Shown here in pieces: positions 34,933 through 44,405 of a stretch of DNA of 64,000 nucleotides (its first letter is position 1; each line of letters opens with the position of its first letter). The notes beneath the pieces are model-generated. The model was given only the letters and a program-made list of their open reading frames with translations. It was not told the origin of the DNA and ran no database searches. The DNA lies in assembly GCA_024233595.1 (NCBI GenBank), contig JACKPK010000007.1:1-64000 (forward strand), read 5' to 3'. Position numbers and translations under genes: made by a program. The DNA is from Deltaproteobacteria bacterium (GTDB taxonomy: Bacteria > UBA10199 > JADGCS01).

Positions 34933-35811
34933 ATGGCGACGACTTTTTACAAAATGCATGGGGCTGGTAATGATTTCATAATGTTAGATGGCATTACTGG
35001 TTCTTTACCAAGCGATTTGGCGGCCTTTTCTCAAGATATTTGCCACCGTCGTTTTGGTGTGGGCGCCGATCAGGTCTTGGTGGCGCTTCCCAGCGAATCC
35101 TGCGATTTCCGAATGGATATTTACAATGCCGATGGTGGTCGGGTCGAAATGTGTGGCAATGGCATCCGTAGTTTTGCCCATTATCTTCATTTGCTCAAAT
35201 TAACAGACAAAACCGAACTGACCATTGAGACTTTGGCGGGGGTGATCAAACCGCAAATCATACAAGGTCATCCCAAAACCACAAAAGACATGGCCTGGGT
35301 TAAGGTCGATATGGGAGAGCCCATTTTAAACGGCCCGCAAATTCCTGTGGTGGCAGAAGGGCAAGTCATTGGTCAGGAATGGCAAGCCAAAGAGCAGCAA
35401 GAATTATTAGAGAAGCATCTGGGAAAATTTAAAATCACCACTGTGTCCATGGGCAACCCGCATTGTGTTATTTTTTGCGATGATGTGAGCTCTTTGCCTT
35501 TGGCAACGATTGGACCTGTGATCGAAAACGACGCGTTTTTTCCGAACCGAGTCAATGTCGAGTTTGTGCAAAAGCTTGATGCGGGCTTGTTGATTCAGCG
35601 CACCTGGGAGCGTGGCTCTGGTGAAACATACGCTTGTGGAACAGGCGCTAGCGCTGTGGCCGTTGCTGGGGTGCTCAATAAAGTTTGTGATCGCAAAGTC
35701 ACGATTCGCCTCAAAGGGGGCGATCTGGATTTGTTCTGGGATCAAGACAACAATCGAATTTTCAAAACAGGGCCAAGTGCTTTTGTGTTTAAGGGAGAGT
35801 ATCATGACTAA
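34933..35811 (+). CDS. dapF: Diaminopimelate epimerase
   Basis: DapF converts LL- to meso-diaminopimelate for lysine and peptidoglycan synthesis, using two cysteines as acid and base. The 292-residue protein has the opening FYKMHGAGNDFIMLD and the first catalytic cysteine in VEMCGNGIRSFAHYL (Cys74). VSMGNPHCVIF, then RTWERGSGETYACGTGASA with the second cysteine (about residue 235), follow. It overlaps dapA by 8 bp, starting a dapF-dapA-dapB operon. Confidence 0.96.
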   Translation: MATTFYKMHGAGNDFIMLDGITGSLPSDLAAFSQDICHRRFGVGADQVLVALPSESCDFRMDIYNADGGRVEMCGNGIRSFAHYLHLLKLTDKTELTIETLAGVIKPQIIQGHPKTTKDMAWVKVDMGEPILNGPQIPVVAEGQVIGQEWQAKEQQELLEKHLGKFKITTVSMGNPHCVIFCDDVSSLPLATIGPVIENDAFFPNRVNVEFVQKLDAGLLIQRTWERGSGETYACGTGASAVAVAGVLNKVCDRKVTIRLKGGDLDLFWDQDNNRIFKTGPSAFVFKGEYHD

Positions 35812-36688
35812 ACTTTTTCAAGGTTCCATGGTGGCCTTGGTCACTCCATTTAAAAATGGTCAGGTCGATGAAGAGGCTTTGCGTAAATTGGTTGAAGATC
35901 AAATCGCAGGGGGCACAACTGTGTTGGTTCCTTGCGGCACAACCGGCGAGTCGGCAACATTGACGCCCGCTGAGCACGAGCAAGTGATCAGTGTTGTGAT
36001 TGACCAAGTTAAAAAGCGTGTGAAGGTTTTGGCAGGAGCAGGTTCTAACTCAACGCGTGAAGCAGTGCATCTCACAGAGTTTTGTGCCAAAGCGGGTGCC
36101 GATGGCACTTTGCACATCACGCCTTACTACAACAAACCAACGCAAGAAGGGCTTTATCAGCATTTTCAGGCTATTGCCAAAGCAAGTGATTTGCCGGTCA
36201 TCTTATACAATGTGCCATCGCGCACTGGTGTGGCCTTATCCTTAGAAACCATTGTGCGTCTTTCCCAAATTGAATCCATTGTTGGTATCAAAGAAGCCAG
36301 TGGCAGTGTGGAGTTTGCTTCCGAAATCATCAACAACACTCCCGATAATTTCTGTGTGTTGTCAGGTGAAGATGCGCTGACATACCCTTTGTACTGCGTG
36401 GGTGCCGATGGTGTGATTTCTGTGACAGCTAATATTTTGCCACAGAAGTGCGCTGCTTTGTTTAATGCGGTGCAAGAAAACAAGCACGATGAAGCGTTAA
36501 AATTGCACAATGAGTTATTGCCGATTCACCAAGCACTTTTTATTGAAACTAATCCCATTCCTGTTAAAGCAGCTTTGGCGTTAATGGGTAAAGTCGAAGA
36601 AGAGTTTCGATTGCCTTTAGTGAGTCCGTCTAAAGAAAATTTAGAAAAACTAAAGCAAGTGCTCAAAGGAGCCGGGCTGGTTTTTTAA
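35804..36688 (+). CDS. dapA: 4-hydroxy-tetrahydrodipicolinate synthase
   Basis: DapA condenses pyruvate with aspartate semialdehyde, the committed step of the diaminopimelate pathway. The start at ATG 35804 follows AGGGAGAG and gives the expected N-terminus LFQGSMVALVTPFKNG; the open frame extends further upstream inside dapF. Motifs are VPCGTTGESATLTPAEH, ITPYYNKPTQEGLYQHF, ILYNVPSRTG (active-site Tyr) and VGIKEASGSV with the Schiff-base Lys163. At 294 residues it is a standard length. It overlaps the end of dapF by 8 bp and lies 13 bp before dapB. Confidence 0.97.
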   Translation: MTKLFQGSMVALVTPFKNGQVDEEALRKLVEDQIAGGTTVLVPCGTTGESATLTPAEHEQVISVVIDQVKKRVKVLAGAGSNSTREAVHLTEFCAKAGADGTLHITPYYNKPTQEGLYQHFQAIAKASDLPVILYNVPSRTGVALSLETIVRLSQIESIVGIKEASGSVEFASEIINNTPDNFCVLSGEDALTYPLYCVGADGVISVTANILPQKCAALFNAVQENKHDEALKLHNELLPIHQALFIETNPIPVKAALALMGKVEEEFRLPLVSPSKENLEKLKQVLKGAGLVF

Positions 36689-36701
36689 TTAGGAAAGCGA
36701 C

Positions 36702-37520
36702 ATGACAAACAAACTTGGAATCTTAGTGGCAGGGGCCAATGGCCGTATGGGCAAGAACATCATCCGCATGGTTGTTGAAGACCCCAAAACCATGCTTGTT
36801 GGAGCGACTGATCACCCCGAAAGCTCTGTGCAAGGAGCGGATGCGGGTTTGAACGCGGGAACACAAGTGGCGAGTGTGACCATTTCCCCAGATTTAGAGC
36901 GATCATTGCAAAAGGCGCATGGCGCAGTCATCATCGATTTCAGCTCCCCAGAAACCACTGTCAAAAACGTCGAGCGCGCCAAAGAATTCAAAACCCCCTT
37001 GGTCATTGGCACCACGGGTTTTTCAGAAGAACAGAGGGAATTCATTCTGAATGCAGCGGAATCTCTGCCCATTGTGCTCACACCCAATATGAGTGTTGGC
37101 ATGAACTTGGTGTTCGAAATGGTCGAGCAAGCGGCGCGCATTTTAAATGACGATTACGACATTGAGGTTTTTGAAGCGCATCATCGTCGCAAAAAAGACT
37201 CACCGTCTGGAACGGCTAATAAATTGGCACAGATCATTTGCGAGGCCACTGGGCGTGATTACCCTGAAGATCTTTGTTTTGAGCGCAATGGCATTGTTGG
37301 TGAGCGCACTAAAAAAGAAATTGGCATGCAGGTCTTGCGTGGTGGCGATATTGTTGGCGAGCACACGGTTTTCTTTTGTGGCGAAGGCGAACGCATCGAA
37401 ATCAAACATGTGGCCAACCGTCGCACAACCTTTGCTGCTGGAGCGATTCGTGCTGCCAAGTGGGTTGCGACCCAAAAGCCTGGTTTGTACACCATGAAAA
37501 ACGTTCTTGGATTAGCCTGA
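36702..37520 (+). CDS. dapB: 4-hydroxy-tetrahydrodipicolinate reductase
   Basis: DapB reduces the DapA product with NAD(P)H. The 272-residue protein shows the dinucleotide-binding VAGANGRMGKNIIRMV, the GTTGFSEEQ loop and MSVGMNLVFEMV. The substrate/catalytic motif is EAHHRRKKDSPSGTA (paired His and Lys), followed by RGGDIVGEHTVFF. AGGAAAG precedes the ATG. It is the last gene of dapF-dapA-dapB and ends in a possible terminator hairpin. Confidence 0.97.
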   Translation: MTNKLGILVAGANGRMGKNIIRMVVEDPKTMLVGATDHPESSVQGADAGLNAGTQVASVTISPDLERSLQKAHGAVIIDFSSPETTVKNVERAKEFKTPLVIGTTGFSEEQREFILNAAESLPIVLTPNMSVGMNLVFEMVEQAARILNDDYDIEVFEAHHRRKKDSPSGTANKLAQIICEATGRDYPEDLCFERNGIVGERTKKEIGMQVLRGGDIVGEHTVFFCGEGERIEIKHVANRRTTFAAGAIRAAKWVATQKPGLYTMKNVLGLA

Positions 37521-37541
37521 TCTGCGGGTTAGGCTTTTTTT
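37514..37541 (+). terminator. Possible terminator after dapB
   Basis: AGCCT (37514-37518) can pair with AGGCT (37530-37534), followed by seven Ts. The stem is short (five pairs) and the stem-plus-T-tract ends at the ATG of the next gene, so it could attenuate rather than fully separate the operons. The hairpin also overlaps the last codons of dapB. Confidence 0.4.
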
Positions 37542-39161
37542 ATGAAAAATCATGTGACCTTCACACTTGTTGTGTTGAGTTTATTTGGTTTCATGACCTC
37601 GTGTGCGTCTACTGGCACTAAGGTCGCTAAGCCAAACACCTCAAAAAATCTCATTTCCGGTAATTCTTACTTTCAATACATGATGAGCGAGGTGCTAAAT
37701 CAACCACAAAGCGTGGCAAGCTCTCAGGCTTATTTGGAAGCCGCTCTTAAAAAAGCCCCTTCATCTCCTTATTTAAAAAGTCAGTTAGCAATTAAGGAGG
37801 CACAGCAAAACAATTTTGCAAAAGCCCTTTCAACAGCACAAGAGGCCTTAGAGGCAGATCCCAACAACACAGACAACCTTTTGCTGGTTGGTAAATTGTT
37901 AGCGGCGCAAAACCGTTATTTGGAAGCCATTTCGCATTACAAAAAACTTTTACGTTTGGATCCCAAAAATGAAGAAGCCTACAATGTGATGGCGCGCGAG
38001 TACGTGGCATTAAAAGACGAAGCCAATGCGGTATCCAGCCTAAAAGCCTGTGTGCGTGCTTTATCAGAAGCCAGTAGCTGCCGCTTTTATTTGGCCACCT
38101 TGTACTTACAGGCTCAAGATTACAAAAATGCAATCAAAGCCTATGAAGACTTATTGGTCTACAATCCAGATAATCAAAAAATCTTAGCGACATTGGCAGA
38201 AGTGTATGTGCAAGAACGTCAGTTTGAAAAGGCTCTGAGTGTTTACGAACGCTTGGTTTCTTTGTTTCCTGGAGATGCTACTTACGAAATCCGCATGGCT
38301 CTTATTTATTATCAGAAGGAAGATTTTGATAAAGCCATCACCACTTTTGAAAGCATCGAAAAAACCTACCCGCGATCAGATCGCATTCAGTATTTTCTTG
38401 GTCTTTTAAAATTGCAGCAAGGACAAACAGAAGAGGCTTATGGGCATTTTGATCACATTGACCCAGAGTCTGATTTTTTTAAAGAGTCGCTTAATCACAT
38501 GATCAACATTTTACGTGATCAAGGCAAATTGCCTGCCGCCATCACTTTATTAGATGAAAAACTCCCTAAGAGCCAAAAAAACGAAAGCTATTACGCTCTT
38601 AAGGTTTCATTGCTTGCGCTAAATGAAAGTTACGATGAAGCGTTACGCGTTTTGGACCAAGGTTTGCGACGTTTCGAAAACCAAGCGGGGCTTTTGTTTC
38701 AAAAGGCGCTTTTGCAAGAAAAGCAAGAGGACTGGCCTGGTGCAAAAATGACTTTGGAACAGGTGTTGGCAATTGCACCGCAAAGTGTGAAGGCTTTGAA
38801 TTTTTTGGGTTACACCATGTTGGAAAAAGGTGAAGACTTTGAAGAGGCTTTTCACCTTATAGAAAAGGCGTATTCCTTAGATCCTGATGACGGCCACGTG
38901 ACAGACAGCATGGGCTGGGCTTATTTTAAACAGGGCGATTTTAAAAAAGCTTTGGAGTTGTTACAAAAAGCAAATGGACAGCAGCCTGATGAACCGGCCA
39001 TTTTAGAACATCTTGGCGAGGTGTATTTTCAACTCAAAAACAAAAAGCAAGCGCGTCAAAACTTTGAAAAGGCACTGCGCATTTTGTCTAAAAAAGAAAA
39101 ACTCACACCCGAAGACGAAAAAATCAAAGAACGCATCACAAAACGTTTGGGAGATTTTTAA
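37542..39161 (+). CDS. TPR-repeat lipoprotein
   Basis: The 539-residue protein has a lipoprotein signal (LFGFMTSC, Cys21) and then about a dozen tetratricopeptide repeats filling residues 45-530 (for example ALSTAQEALEADPNNTDNLL, ITTFESIEKTYPRSDRIQYF, YSLDPDDGHVTDSMGWAYF). Such proteins are scaffolds at the outer or inner membrane facing the periplasm. The next gene starts 2 bp after its stop and encodes a small exported protein, suggesting they work together in envelope assembly; this is inference. The start has no clear ribosome binding site because the T-tract of a hairpin precedes it. Confidence 0.85.
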   Translation: MKNHVTFTLVVLSLFGFMTSCASTGTKVAKPNTSKNLISGNSYFQYMMSEVLNQPQSVASSQAYLEAALKKAPSSPYLKSQLAIKEAQQNNFAKALSTAQEALEADPNNTDNLLLVGKLLAAQNRYLEAISHYKKLLRLDPKNEEAYNVMAREYVALKDEANAVSSLKACVRALSEASSCRFYLATLYLQAQDYKNAIKAYEDLLVYNPDNQKILATLAEVYVQERQFEKALSVYERLVSLFPGDATYEIRMALIYYQKEDFDKAITTFESIEKTYPRSDRIQYFLGLLKLQQGQTEEAYGHFDHIDPESDFFKESLNHMINILRDQGKLPAAITLLDEKLPKSQKNESYYALKVSLLALNESYDEALRVLDQGLRRFENQAGLLFQKALLQEKQEDWPGAKMTLEQVLAIAPQSVKALNFLGYTMLEKGEDFEEAFHLIEKAYSLDPDDGHVTDSMGWAYFKQGDFKKALELLQKANGQQPDEPAILEHLGEVYFQLKNKKQARQNFEKALRILSKKEKLTPEDEKIKERITKRLGDF

Positions 39162-39163
39162 CC

Positions 39164-39700
39164 ATGCGCTTGCGCTCTTGGATTTTTGGCCTTGTTGTTT
39201 TTTGTTGTTTTATTTTTTCTGTCGAAGCGTTTGCCGAACAGATTTCTGGCTTGGCGCAAGTGCAGCTGAATGCAAAACGCATTCATTTTGATGTCACCCA
39301 GGCTATTTTGCTCACTCCCGACCAGGCCGACTTCTTAGCCTTAGATGATTTTGGTGGGGCTTTGTTTCGTGTGCAGTTTAAAGGCGATAAACTTTTTATA
39401 TTGGGCACGCAGGATTCGGGGTATCAATCCAATTCGGGTAAATTAAAAAAAATCTTGTCTTTGCCCGTTACACAAAAAGAATTTTTGCAAATCATGAATT
39501 ACCAAAAGCCGGAGGATTTTTTGTTGTCTGTGCAAAACGGTGTTGTGATTTGGGAATCAACAAAGAAAAATGGTTTAAGAGCCAAATTTTCTGATTTTAG
39601 GAAGCTTGATGCTCAGAGAACTTATCCAAGAAACATAGTGCTTGAATTTAAAAAGAGATCTTTTAGATTATCTTGGACCAAACTTAAATACACGCCATGA
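39164..39700 (+). CDS. Exported protein, possibly LolB/DUF4292-like
   Basis: The 178-residue product has a signal peptide (MRLRSWIFGLVVFCCFIFSV, cleavage near AFA at about 25). The remainder is beta-rich, with paired strands such as ALFRVQFKGDKLFILGTQ and a C-terminus IVLEFKKRSFRLSWTKLKY. This resembles the lipoprotein-carrier fold (LolA/LolB, DUF4292), where the last strand often reads as a hydrophobic-basic pattern. There is no lipobox cysteine. It is tightly coupled to the TPR lipoprotein upstream (2-bp gap) and overlaps the next gene by 4 bp (ATGA). The family call is tentative. Confidence 0.55.
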   Translation: MRLRSWIFGLVVFCCFIFSVEAFAEQISGLAQVQLNAKRIHFDVTQAILLTPDQADFLALDDFGGALFRVQFKGDKLFILGTQDSGYQSNSGKLKKILSLPVTQKEFLQIMNYQKPEDFLLSVQNGVVIWESTKKNGLRAKFSDFRKLDAQRTYPRNIVLEFKKRSFRLSWTKLKYTP

Positions 39701-40857
39701 GGGCTTTTTTGTTCGCACGTATTAAAAAGCAAATTTTATGTTGGATGTTTCTCTTGCCCTTGCTCTTTGCTTGCGCTGCTGAGCACACGGTGTCGCCTTA
39801 CACCTTGCGTTTGCAGTTGTCGTCGGAACCCGCCACACTTAATCCAATGACCTCTGTGGATGCTTATTCGGTCTCCATCAATCAATTTATTTTTGATAAA
39901 CTTCTCACCCGCGATTTAGACACACTTGCCTTTAAACCTTCTGTGGCTTCGTCTTGGGATGTTTCTGAAGATGGTTTGGAATACACCTTTCACATCAAAA
40001 AAGAGGCAAAGTGGCAAGACGGTGTTCCTGTTACAGCAGATGATGTCGTTTTTAGTTACCAAACACTCATGGATCCCAAAGTTCCGGCTGGTCATTTAAG
40101 AGTTTACTACAGCGATATTGAGTCGGTTGAAGCGCTTGATTCTAAGACCGTGCGCTTTCGTTACAAGCGTGTTTATTTTAAAGCGCTCGAAGTTGTGGGG
40201 TTTATGGACATTATCCCCAAGCACATTGTGGAACAGTATAAAGATTTTGATAATAGCCCTTTTTCTCGTGCGCCATTGGGCAATGGGCCTTTTAAATTTA
40301 AAGAATGGGTGAGCGGGCAGCGCATCATCCTAGAACGAAATGAAGATTACTGGGGAGATAAAACAGAAATCAAAACCATCGAATTCAAATTAATTCCCGA
40401 TTCTGCTGTGGCCTTTCAGATTTTAAAAAAAGGTGATTTGGATGTCATGGCGATTTCATCTTTGCAATGGGCACGTCAAACAAGAAGCAAACGTTTCACG
40501 GATCGCTTTTACAAACCTGTCTACATGACAGGTGGTTATTCTTATATAGCTTGGAATAATAGTCAGCCTCCTTTTGATGATTTTCGTGTGCGGCGTGCCA
40601 TGACACACATGATTGATCGCCGGCTCATGAGCCAAAAACTAAAATTTGGTCTGGCTGCTGTGGCAACTGGTCCTTTTTTTCCTAATGGGACACAGATTAA
40701 TCCCAATGTCACAGCTTATGAGTTTGATCCTGAAACAGCAGTCGCTCTTTTAAAAGAAGCCGGTTGGGAGGATCATGATGGCGATGGTGTTTTGGATAAA
40801 AATGGCAAACAATTTGAGTTCAAGTATTTGTACCCTTCGGCCAGTAAAGCAAGTTGA
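39697..40857 (+). CDS. Oligopeptide ABC transporter substrate-binding lipoprotein, 5' part of a frameshifted gene
   Basis: This 386-residue N-terminal part of an SBP_bac_5 family protein delivers peptides to the permease encoded downstream. It has a lipobox (PLLFAC, Cys26), LSSEPATLNPMTSVDAYS, the family stretch YTFHIKKEAKWQDGVPVTAD, PLGNGPFKFKEW and AWNNSQPPFDDFRVRRAMTH. It stops early at 40857 in the middle of the conserved KYLYPSASK region; a full-length member would have about 530 residues. The homologous sequence continues in changing frames to 41318 after several small indels. The gene starts with an ATGA overlap on the upstream gene. Confidence 0.85.
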   Translation: MRAFLFARIKKQILCWMFLLPLLFACAAEHTVSPYTLRLQLSSEPATLNPMTSVDAYSVSINQFIFDKLLTRDLDTLAFKPSVASSWDVSEDGLEYTFHIKKEAKWQDGVPVTADDVVFSYQTLMDPKVPAGHLRVYYSDIESVEALDSKTVRFRYKRVYFKALEVVGFMDIIPKHIVEQYKDFDNSPFSRAPLGNGPFKFKEWVSGQRIILERNEDYWGDKTEIKTIEFKLIPDSAVAFQILKKGDLDVMAISSLQWARQTRSKRFTDRFYKPVYMTGGYSYIAWNNSQPPFDDFRVRRAMTHMIDRRLMSQKLKFGLAAVATGPFFPNGTQINPNVTAYEFDPETAVALLKEAGWEDHDGDGVLDKNGKQFEFKYLYPSASKAS

Positions 40858-41000
40858 CAACAGTAGCACTTTATTAAAAAGAAGAGTTAGAAAAATTCGT
40901 GTGGTCTTAAATATATAGAACGTTTGGAATGGGCCGCTTTTTTAGTAGAAACTCAATGAACAAAAATTTGATGCTGTGAGCTTGGCGTGGAGTTCGCCCT

Positions 41001-41318
41001 TTGAGTCTGACCTCTACCAGGGTGTGGCACCAAGATCAAATTGGCAAAGAAAACACATCTAACTTTATTGGCTTTAAAAATGCAGAGGTGTCGCGCTTAA
41101 TAGAAGAGGCGCGTGTGGAATTGAACGCCGACAAGCGTAATAAAATGTATCATCGTATTCATGAGATTTTACATGAGCTTCAGCCTTATACCTTTATGCA
41201 CTCGCAGCCTGCTATTTATGCGGTGTCCAAACGTTTTGGGAATGTTAAAGTGCACAAAGCAGGGATTGATCCTTTGGAATGGAGCATCAACAAAGATTTT
41301 AATCCGGAGGCGCAATGA
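41001..41318 (+). pseudogene. Oligopeptide-binding protein, 3' part after indels
   Basis: This frame carries the missing C-terminus of the binding protein: IGKENTSNFIGFKNAEVSRL and RIHEILHELQPYTFMHSQPA, followed by the usual end of SBP_bac_5 proteins. Between 40853 and 41030 the codons of the expected sequence can be read piecewise in different frames (for example ERLEWAAFLVETQ from about 40919, KFDAVSLAWSSPFESDLYQ from about 40963). This implies several one- or two-base indels. It ends with an ATGA overlap onto the permease gene, which has its own strong GGAGG site. Confidence 0.7.
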
Positions 41319-42415
41319 AGAATTACATTTTGCGCCGTCTTTTGCTCATCCCGGTGACCTTGTTCGGGATCACCTTTTTAACTTTTTTGATCATGAAGCT
41401 CGCGCCGGGTGATCCTCAAATGCTCAAGCTCATGTTTGCGCCCGAGGGTATGAATCCAGATGCTTTAGCGGCCCTTTTAAAAAGCAAAGAACCTGTTCTT
41501 GAATTGCCTGAGGCTTATCTTTCTTTCACGCAGTCCTTGAGCGAAAGTATTCATGGCGCGGCTTTGTCACCAGAGAGTCTGCACGACCAAAGCACTTATA
41601 AAGCTTTAGAAAGCCTGGGGCGTAATGCTGTTTTTTATGCCAAGTGGTTAAAAGGTTTTTTAACTTTTGATTTGGGTTTGTCCTCTAAGGATAGGTTGCC
41701 GGTTGCGCAAAAAATCAAAAATGCTTTGCCGATCACCTTGCTGATTAACTTTTTGAGCATTGGTCTTATTTATTTGATTTCGATTCCCTTGGGAATTTGG
41801 TCGGCACTGAATAAAGACAGCGTTCTTGATAAAGTGGTGATGGTGAAACTTTTTATTTTGTACTCGTTGCCAAGTTTCTGGGTGGCGATGATGCTTTTGA
41901 CCTATTTGGCTGGCGGTGAGTACTTAAATCTTTTTCCTCTTATTGGCTATCGTTCTGATTATTACGAAGAGCTTAGTTTTTTGGGAAAGGTTTTAGACAT
42001 GGCGTGGCATTTGGTGTTGCCAGTAACAGTTTCCACCATTGGTGGCTTTGCTTTTTTAACGCGTTTTGCCCGCAGCAATTTTTTGGATGTGATCAGCCAA
42101 GATTACATCCGCACTGCTAGAGCAAAAGGTCTGCCGCGAGCCAAAGTGCTTTTTAAACATGGCTTGCGTAACGCTTTAATTCCTTTTGTCACTTTAATGG
42201 GAACTTTACTGCCCTCCATGTTGGGTGGTTCTGTGATCATCGAACAAATTTTTAACATCCCGGGCATGGGCATGCTGAGTTTTGAAGCTGTTTTGCAACG
42301 CGATCACAATGTGATTATGGCAATTGCTAGTATCAGTGCTACTTTAACGCTTGTTGGTATTTTAATATCAGATTTATTGTACGTGGTTGTCGACCCAAGG
42401 ATAAAACTAGAATGA
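41315..42415 (+). CDS. oppB: Oligopeptide ABC transporter permease, OppB type
   Basis: This 366-residue inner-membrane permease begins with the conserved MKNYILRRLLLIPVTLFGIT and LIMKLAPGDP. It has six hydrophobic segments and the EAA-type loop RTARAKGLPRAKVLFKHGLRNALIP, which contacts the ATPases. A long insertion (residues about 40-110) separates the first helix from the rest, seen in some deltaproteobacterial members. A GGAGG site precedes the ATG. It overlaps the following permease gene by 4 bp (ATGA). Confidence 0.9.
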   Translation: MKNYILRRLLLIPVTLFGITFLTFLIMKLAPGDPQMLKLMFAPEGMNPDALAALLKSKEPVLELPEAYLSFTQSLSESIHGAALSPESLHDQSTYKALESLGRNAVFYAKWLKGFLTFDLGLSSKDRLPVAQKIKNALPITLLINFLSIGLIYLISIPLGIWSALNKDSVLDKVVMVKLFILYSLPSFWVAMMLLTYLAGGEYLNLFPLIGYRSDYYEELSFLGKVLDMAWHLVLPVTVSTIGGFAFLTRFARSNFLDVISQDYIRTARAKGLPRAKVLFKHGLRNALIPFVTLMGTLLPSMLGGSVIIEQIFNIPGMGMLSFEAVLQRDHNVIMAIASISATLTLVGILISDLLYVVVDPRIKLE

Positions 42416-43416
42416 AGCGCAAGTCATTTTACAAATTGGTTTTGGCACGATTTTGGAGAGAGTACACCAGTCGTGCGGCCACCGTTTTTGTGTTTGTTGT
42501 TGTCTTGTTGGCTGTGTTGGCACCGTTTTTGGCAAACAACAAACCTTATGTTTACAATCACGAAGGCAAAAAAATTTTTCCTGTTTTAGAAGACGCTGTG
42601 CTTTTGGGGCGTTTTATTTCTTATCCTGAAATCCGAGGGATTGATTTTAAAGCAAAACAAAAACTGGGGCGGGGTGCTTTTGTTTTACCACCGATCCCGT
42701 ACTCGCCAACGGAATACGATTTTGATTCCATCCTGCTGGGGCCATCTGCAGAGCACTGGATGGGAACTGATGATCAAGGTCGCGACATTGCGTCTCGTAT
42801 GATTCATGGTGCCCAGATCAGTTTGAGTGTGGGTTTGGTGGCTGTGGTCATTTCTGCTATTCTTGGTATTTTTATTGGAGCCATTGCAGGGTTTTTTGGT
42901 GGCAAGATCGACTTATTCATATCGCGCATCATTGAAGTGGTGATGTGTTTCCCAACTTTCTTTTTGATCCTCACCATTTTGGCTGTTGTGGAGGCCAACA
43001 TCATTTACATTATGATTGTGATTGGTTTTACAGGCTGGACTGGTGTTGCGCGTTTGGTGCGGGGAGAATTTTTAAAGCTCAAGCAAATGGATTTTGTAAT
43101 CAGCTCGCAAGCTTTGGGCGCCAAGCCAAGTCGCACCATTTTTAAGCATGTGTTGCCAAATGCCTTGTCGCCTGTGTTGGTGGCCCTGACTTTTGGGGTG
43201 GCGTCTTCTATTTTTATTGAATCGTCGCTTTCGTTTTTGGGTTTTGGTGTGCAGCCGCCAACGCCCAGCTGGGGCCAAATTCTCAGTCAATCGCGCGAAT
43301 TCATGGATATTGCGTGGTGGCTGATGGTGTTTCCTGGAGTGGCAATCTTTTTGACGATCACCAGTTTTAATCTTATTGGGGAAGGGTTGAGGGATTCGAT
43401 TGATCCCCGCAGCTAA
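42412..43416 (+). CDS. oppC: Oligopeptide ABC transporter permease, OppC type
   Basis: The 334-residue second permease has an N-terminal OppC_N helix (TVFVFVVVLLAVLAPFLANN), the conserved HWMGTDDQGRDIASRMIHGAQ, and the EAA loop SQALGAKPSRTIFKHVLPNA. It ends with SSLSFLGFGVQPPTPSWGQIL and FNLIGEGLRDSIDPRS, a textbook DppC/OppC tail. It starts within the last codon of oppB and lies 3 bp before the first ATPase gene. Confidence 0.93.
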   Translation: MKRKSFYKLVLARFWREYTSRAATVFVFVVVLLAVLAPFLANNKPYVYNHEGKKIFPVLEDAVLLGRFISYPEIRGIDFKAKQKLGRGAFVLPPIPYSPTEYDFDSILLGPSAEHWMGTDDQGRDIASRMIHGAQISLSVGLVAVVISAILGIFIGAIAGFFGGKIDLFISRIIEVVMCFPTFFLILTILAVVEANIIYIMIVIGFTGWTGVARLVRGEFLKLKQMDFVISSQALGAKPSRTIFKHVLPNALSPVLVALTFGVASSIFIESSLSFLGFGVQPPTPSWGQILSQSREFMDIAWWLMVFPGVAIFLTITSFNLIGEGLRDSIDPRS

Positions 43417-43419
43417 ATT

Positions 43420-44397
43420 ATGACGCAGATTTTAGAAATCAAAAACCTCAAAACCTCTTTTGACACCAAGCAAGGAAAAATCTTTGCTTCTGACGATGTC
43501 AGCTTGTCTTTGCCCAAAGGGCAAATCACAGCGCTTGTTGGTGAGTCTGGTTCTGGTAAATCGGTAACGGCCATGAGCATCTTGCGGCTTATCGACAAGC
43601 CCGGAAAAATCGAAGCAGGTCAGATTTTATTAAACAACGCCGAAGGCGCGCCAACTGATTTACTGACCTTGTCCGAAAAACAAATGCGTTCGGTGCGTGG
43701 TAATCGCATCGCTATGATTTTTCAGGAACCCATGACCAGTTTGAATCCTGTTTACACGGTTGGGGATCAGATCATGGAAGCGGTGATGCTGCACCAAAAA
43801 TTAGACGCCAAAGAAGCGCGCGCCAAAGCCATTGCGATGCTCAAGCGCGTTGGCATTCCCAACCCAGAGCGTCGCATTGACAATTACCCGCACGAAATGA
43901 GCGGTGGCATGCGCCAGCGGGTGATGATTGCCATGGGATTGTCTTGTCATCCGGAACTTCTCATTGCCGATGAACCCACAACCGCTTTGGACGTGACCAT
44001 TCAAGCGCAGATTTTAGAATTGATTCAAGGCCTGGTGGCGGACACAGGCATGTCGGTGTTGCTCATCACACACGACTTGGGCATTGTGGCTGAGTACGCG
44101 CAAAAAGTGGCTGTGATGTACGCAGGTGAAATTGTAGAAGTGGCCGATGTCAAAAGTTTGTTTGCGAATCCGAAGCACCCGTACACAAAAGGATTGCTTG
44201 GCTCATTGCCCAGTTTACAAAGTAAAAAAGAAAAATACTTAAAAGCGATTCCAGGTGTTGTTCCACATCTTTCGGAATTGCCATGTGGGTGCCGGTTTCA
44301 GGATCGCTGTGAAAAACGCACGCCGGATTGCATACAAGGAGCGATCCCCTTAACAGAAGAGGCGGGCCGTTTGTTTCGTTGTGTGCACCCTTGTTAG
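43420..44397 (+). CDS. oppD: Oligopeptide ABC transporter ATP-binding protein, OppD type
   Basis: This 325-residue ATPase has Walker [14 protein letters not shown]-loop [18 protein letters not shown], signature [13 protein letters not shown], Walker [14 protein letters not shown]-loop [14 protein letters not shown] and the C-terminal oligo_HPY extension with cysteines ([16 protein letters not shown]), the OppD/DppD hallmark that can hold an Fe-S cluster. It energises peptide uptake together with the following OppF-type ATPase. Confidence 0.93.
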   Translation: MTQILEIKNLKTSFDTKQGKIFASDDVSLSLPKGQITALVGESGSGKSVTAMSILRLIDKPGKIEAGQILLNNAEGAPTDLLTLSEKQMRSVRGNRIAMIFQEPMTSLNPVYTVGDQIMEAVMLHQKLDAKEARAKAIAMLKRVGIPNPERRIDNYPHEMSGGMRQRVMIAMGLSCHPELLIADEPTTALDVTIQAQILELIQGLVADTGMSVLLITHDLGIVAEYAQKVAVMYAGEIVEVADVKSLFANPKHPYTKGLLGSLPSLQSKKEKYLKAIPGVVPHLSELPCGCRFQDRCEKRTPDCIQGAIPLTEEAGRLFRCVHPC

Positions 44398-44405
44398 TAG
44401 GAAAG

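Noticed and set aside
41001..41318. Independent small gene for the binding-protein C-terminus
   Set aside because: The sequence is plainly the C-terminal part of the SBP_bac_5 protein and begins without a ribosome binding site inside the indel-rich segment.
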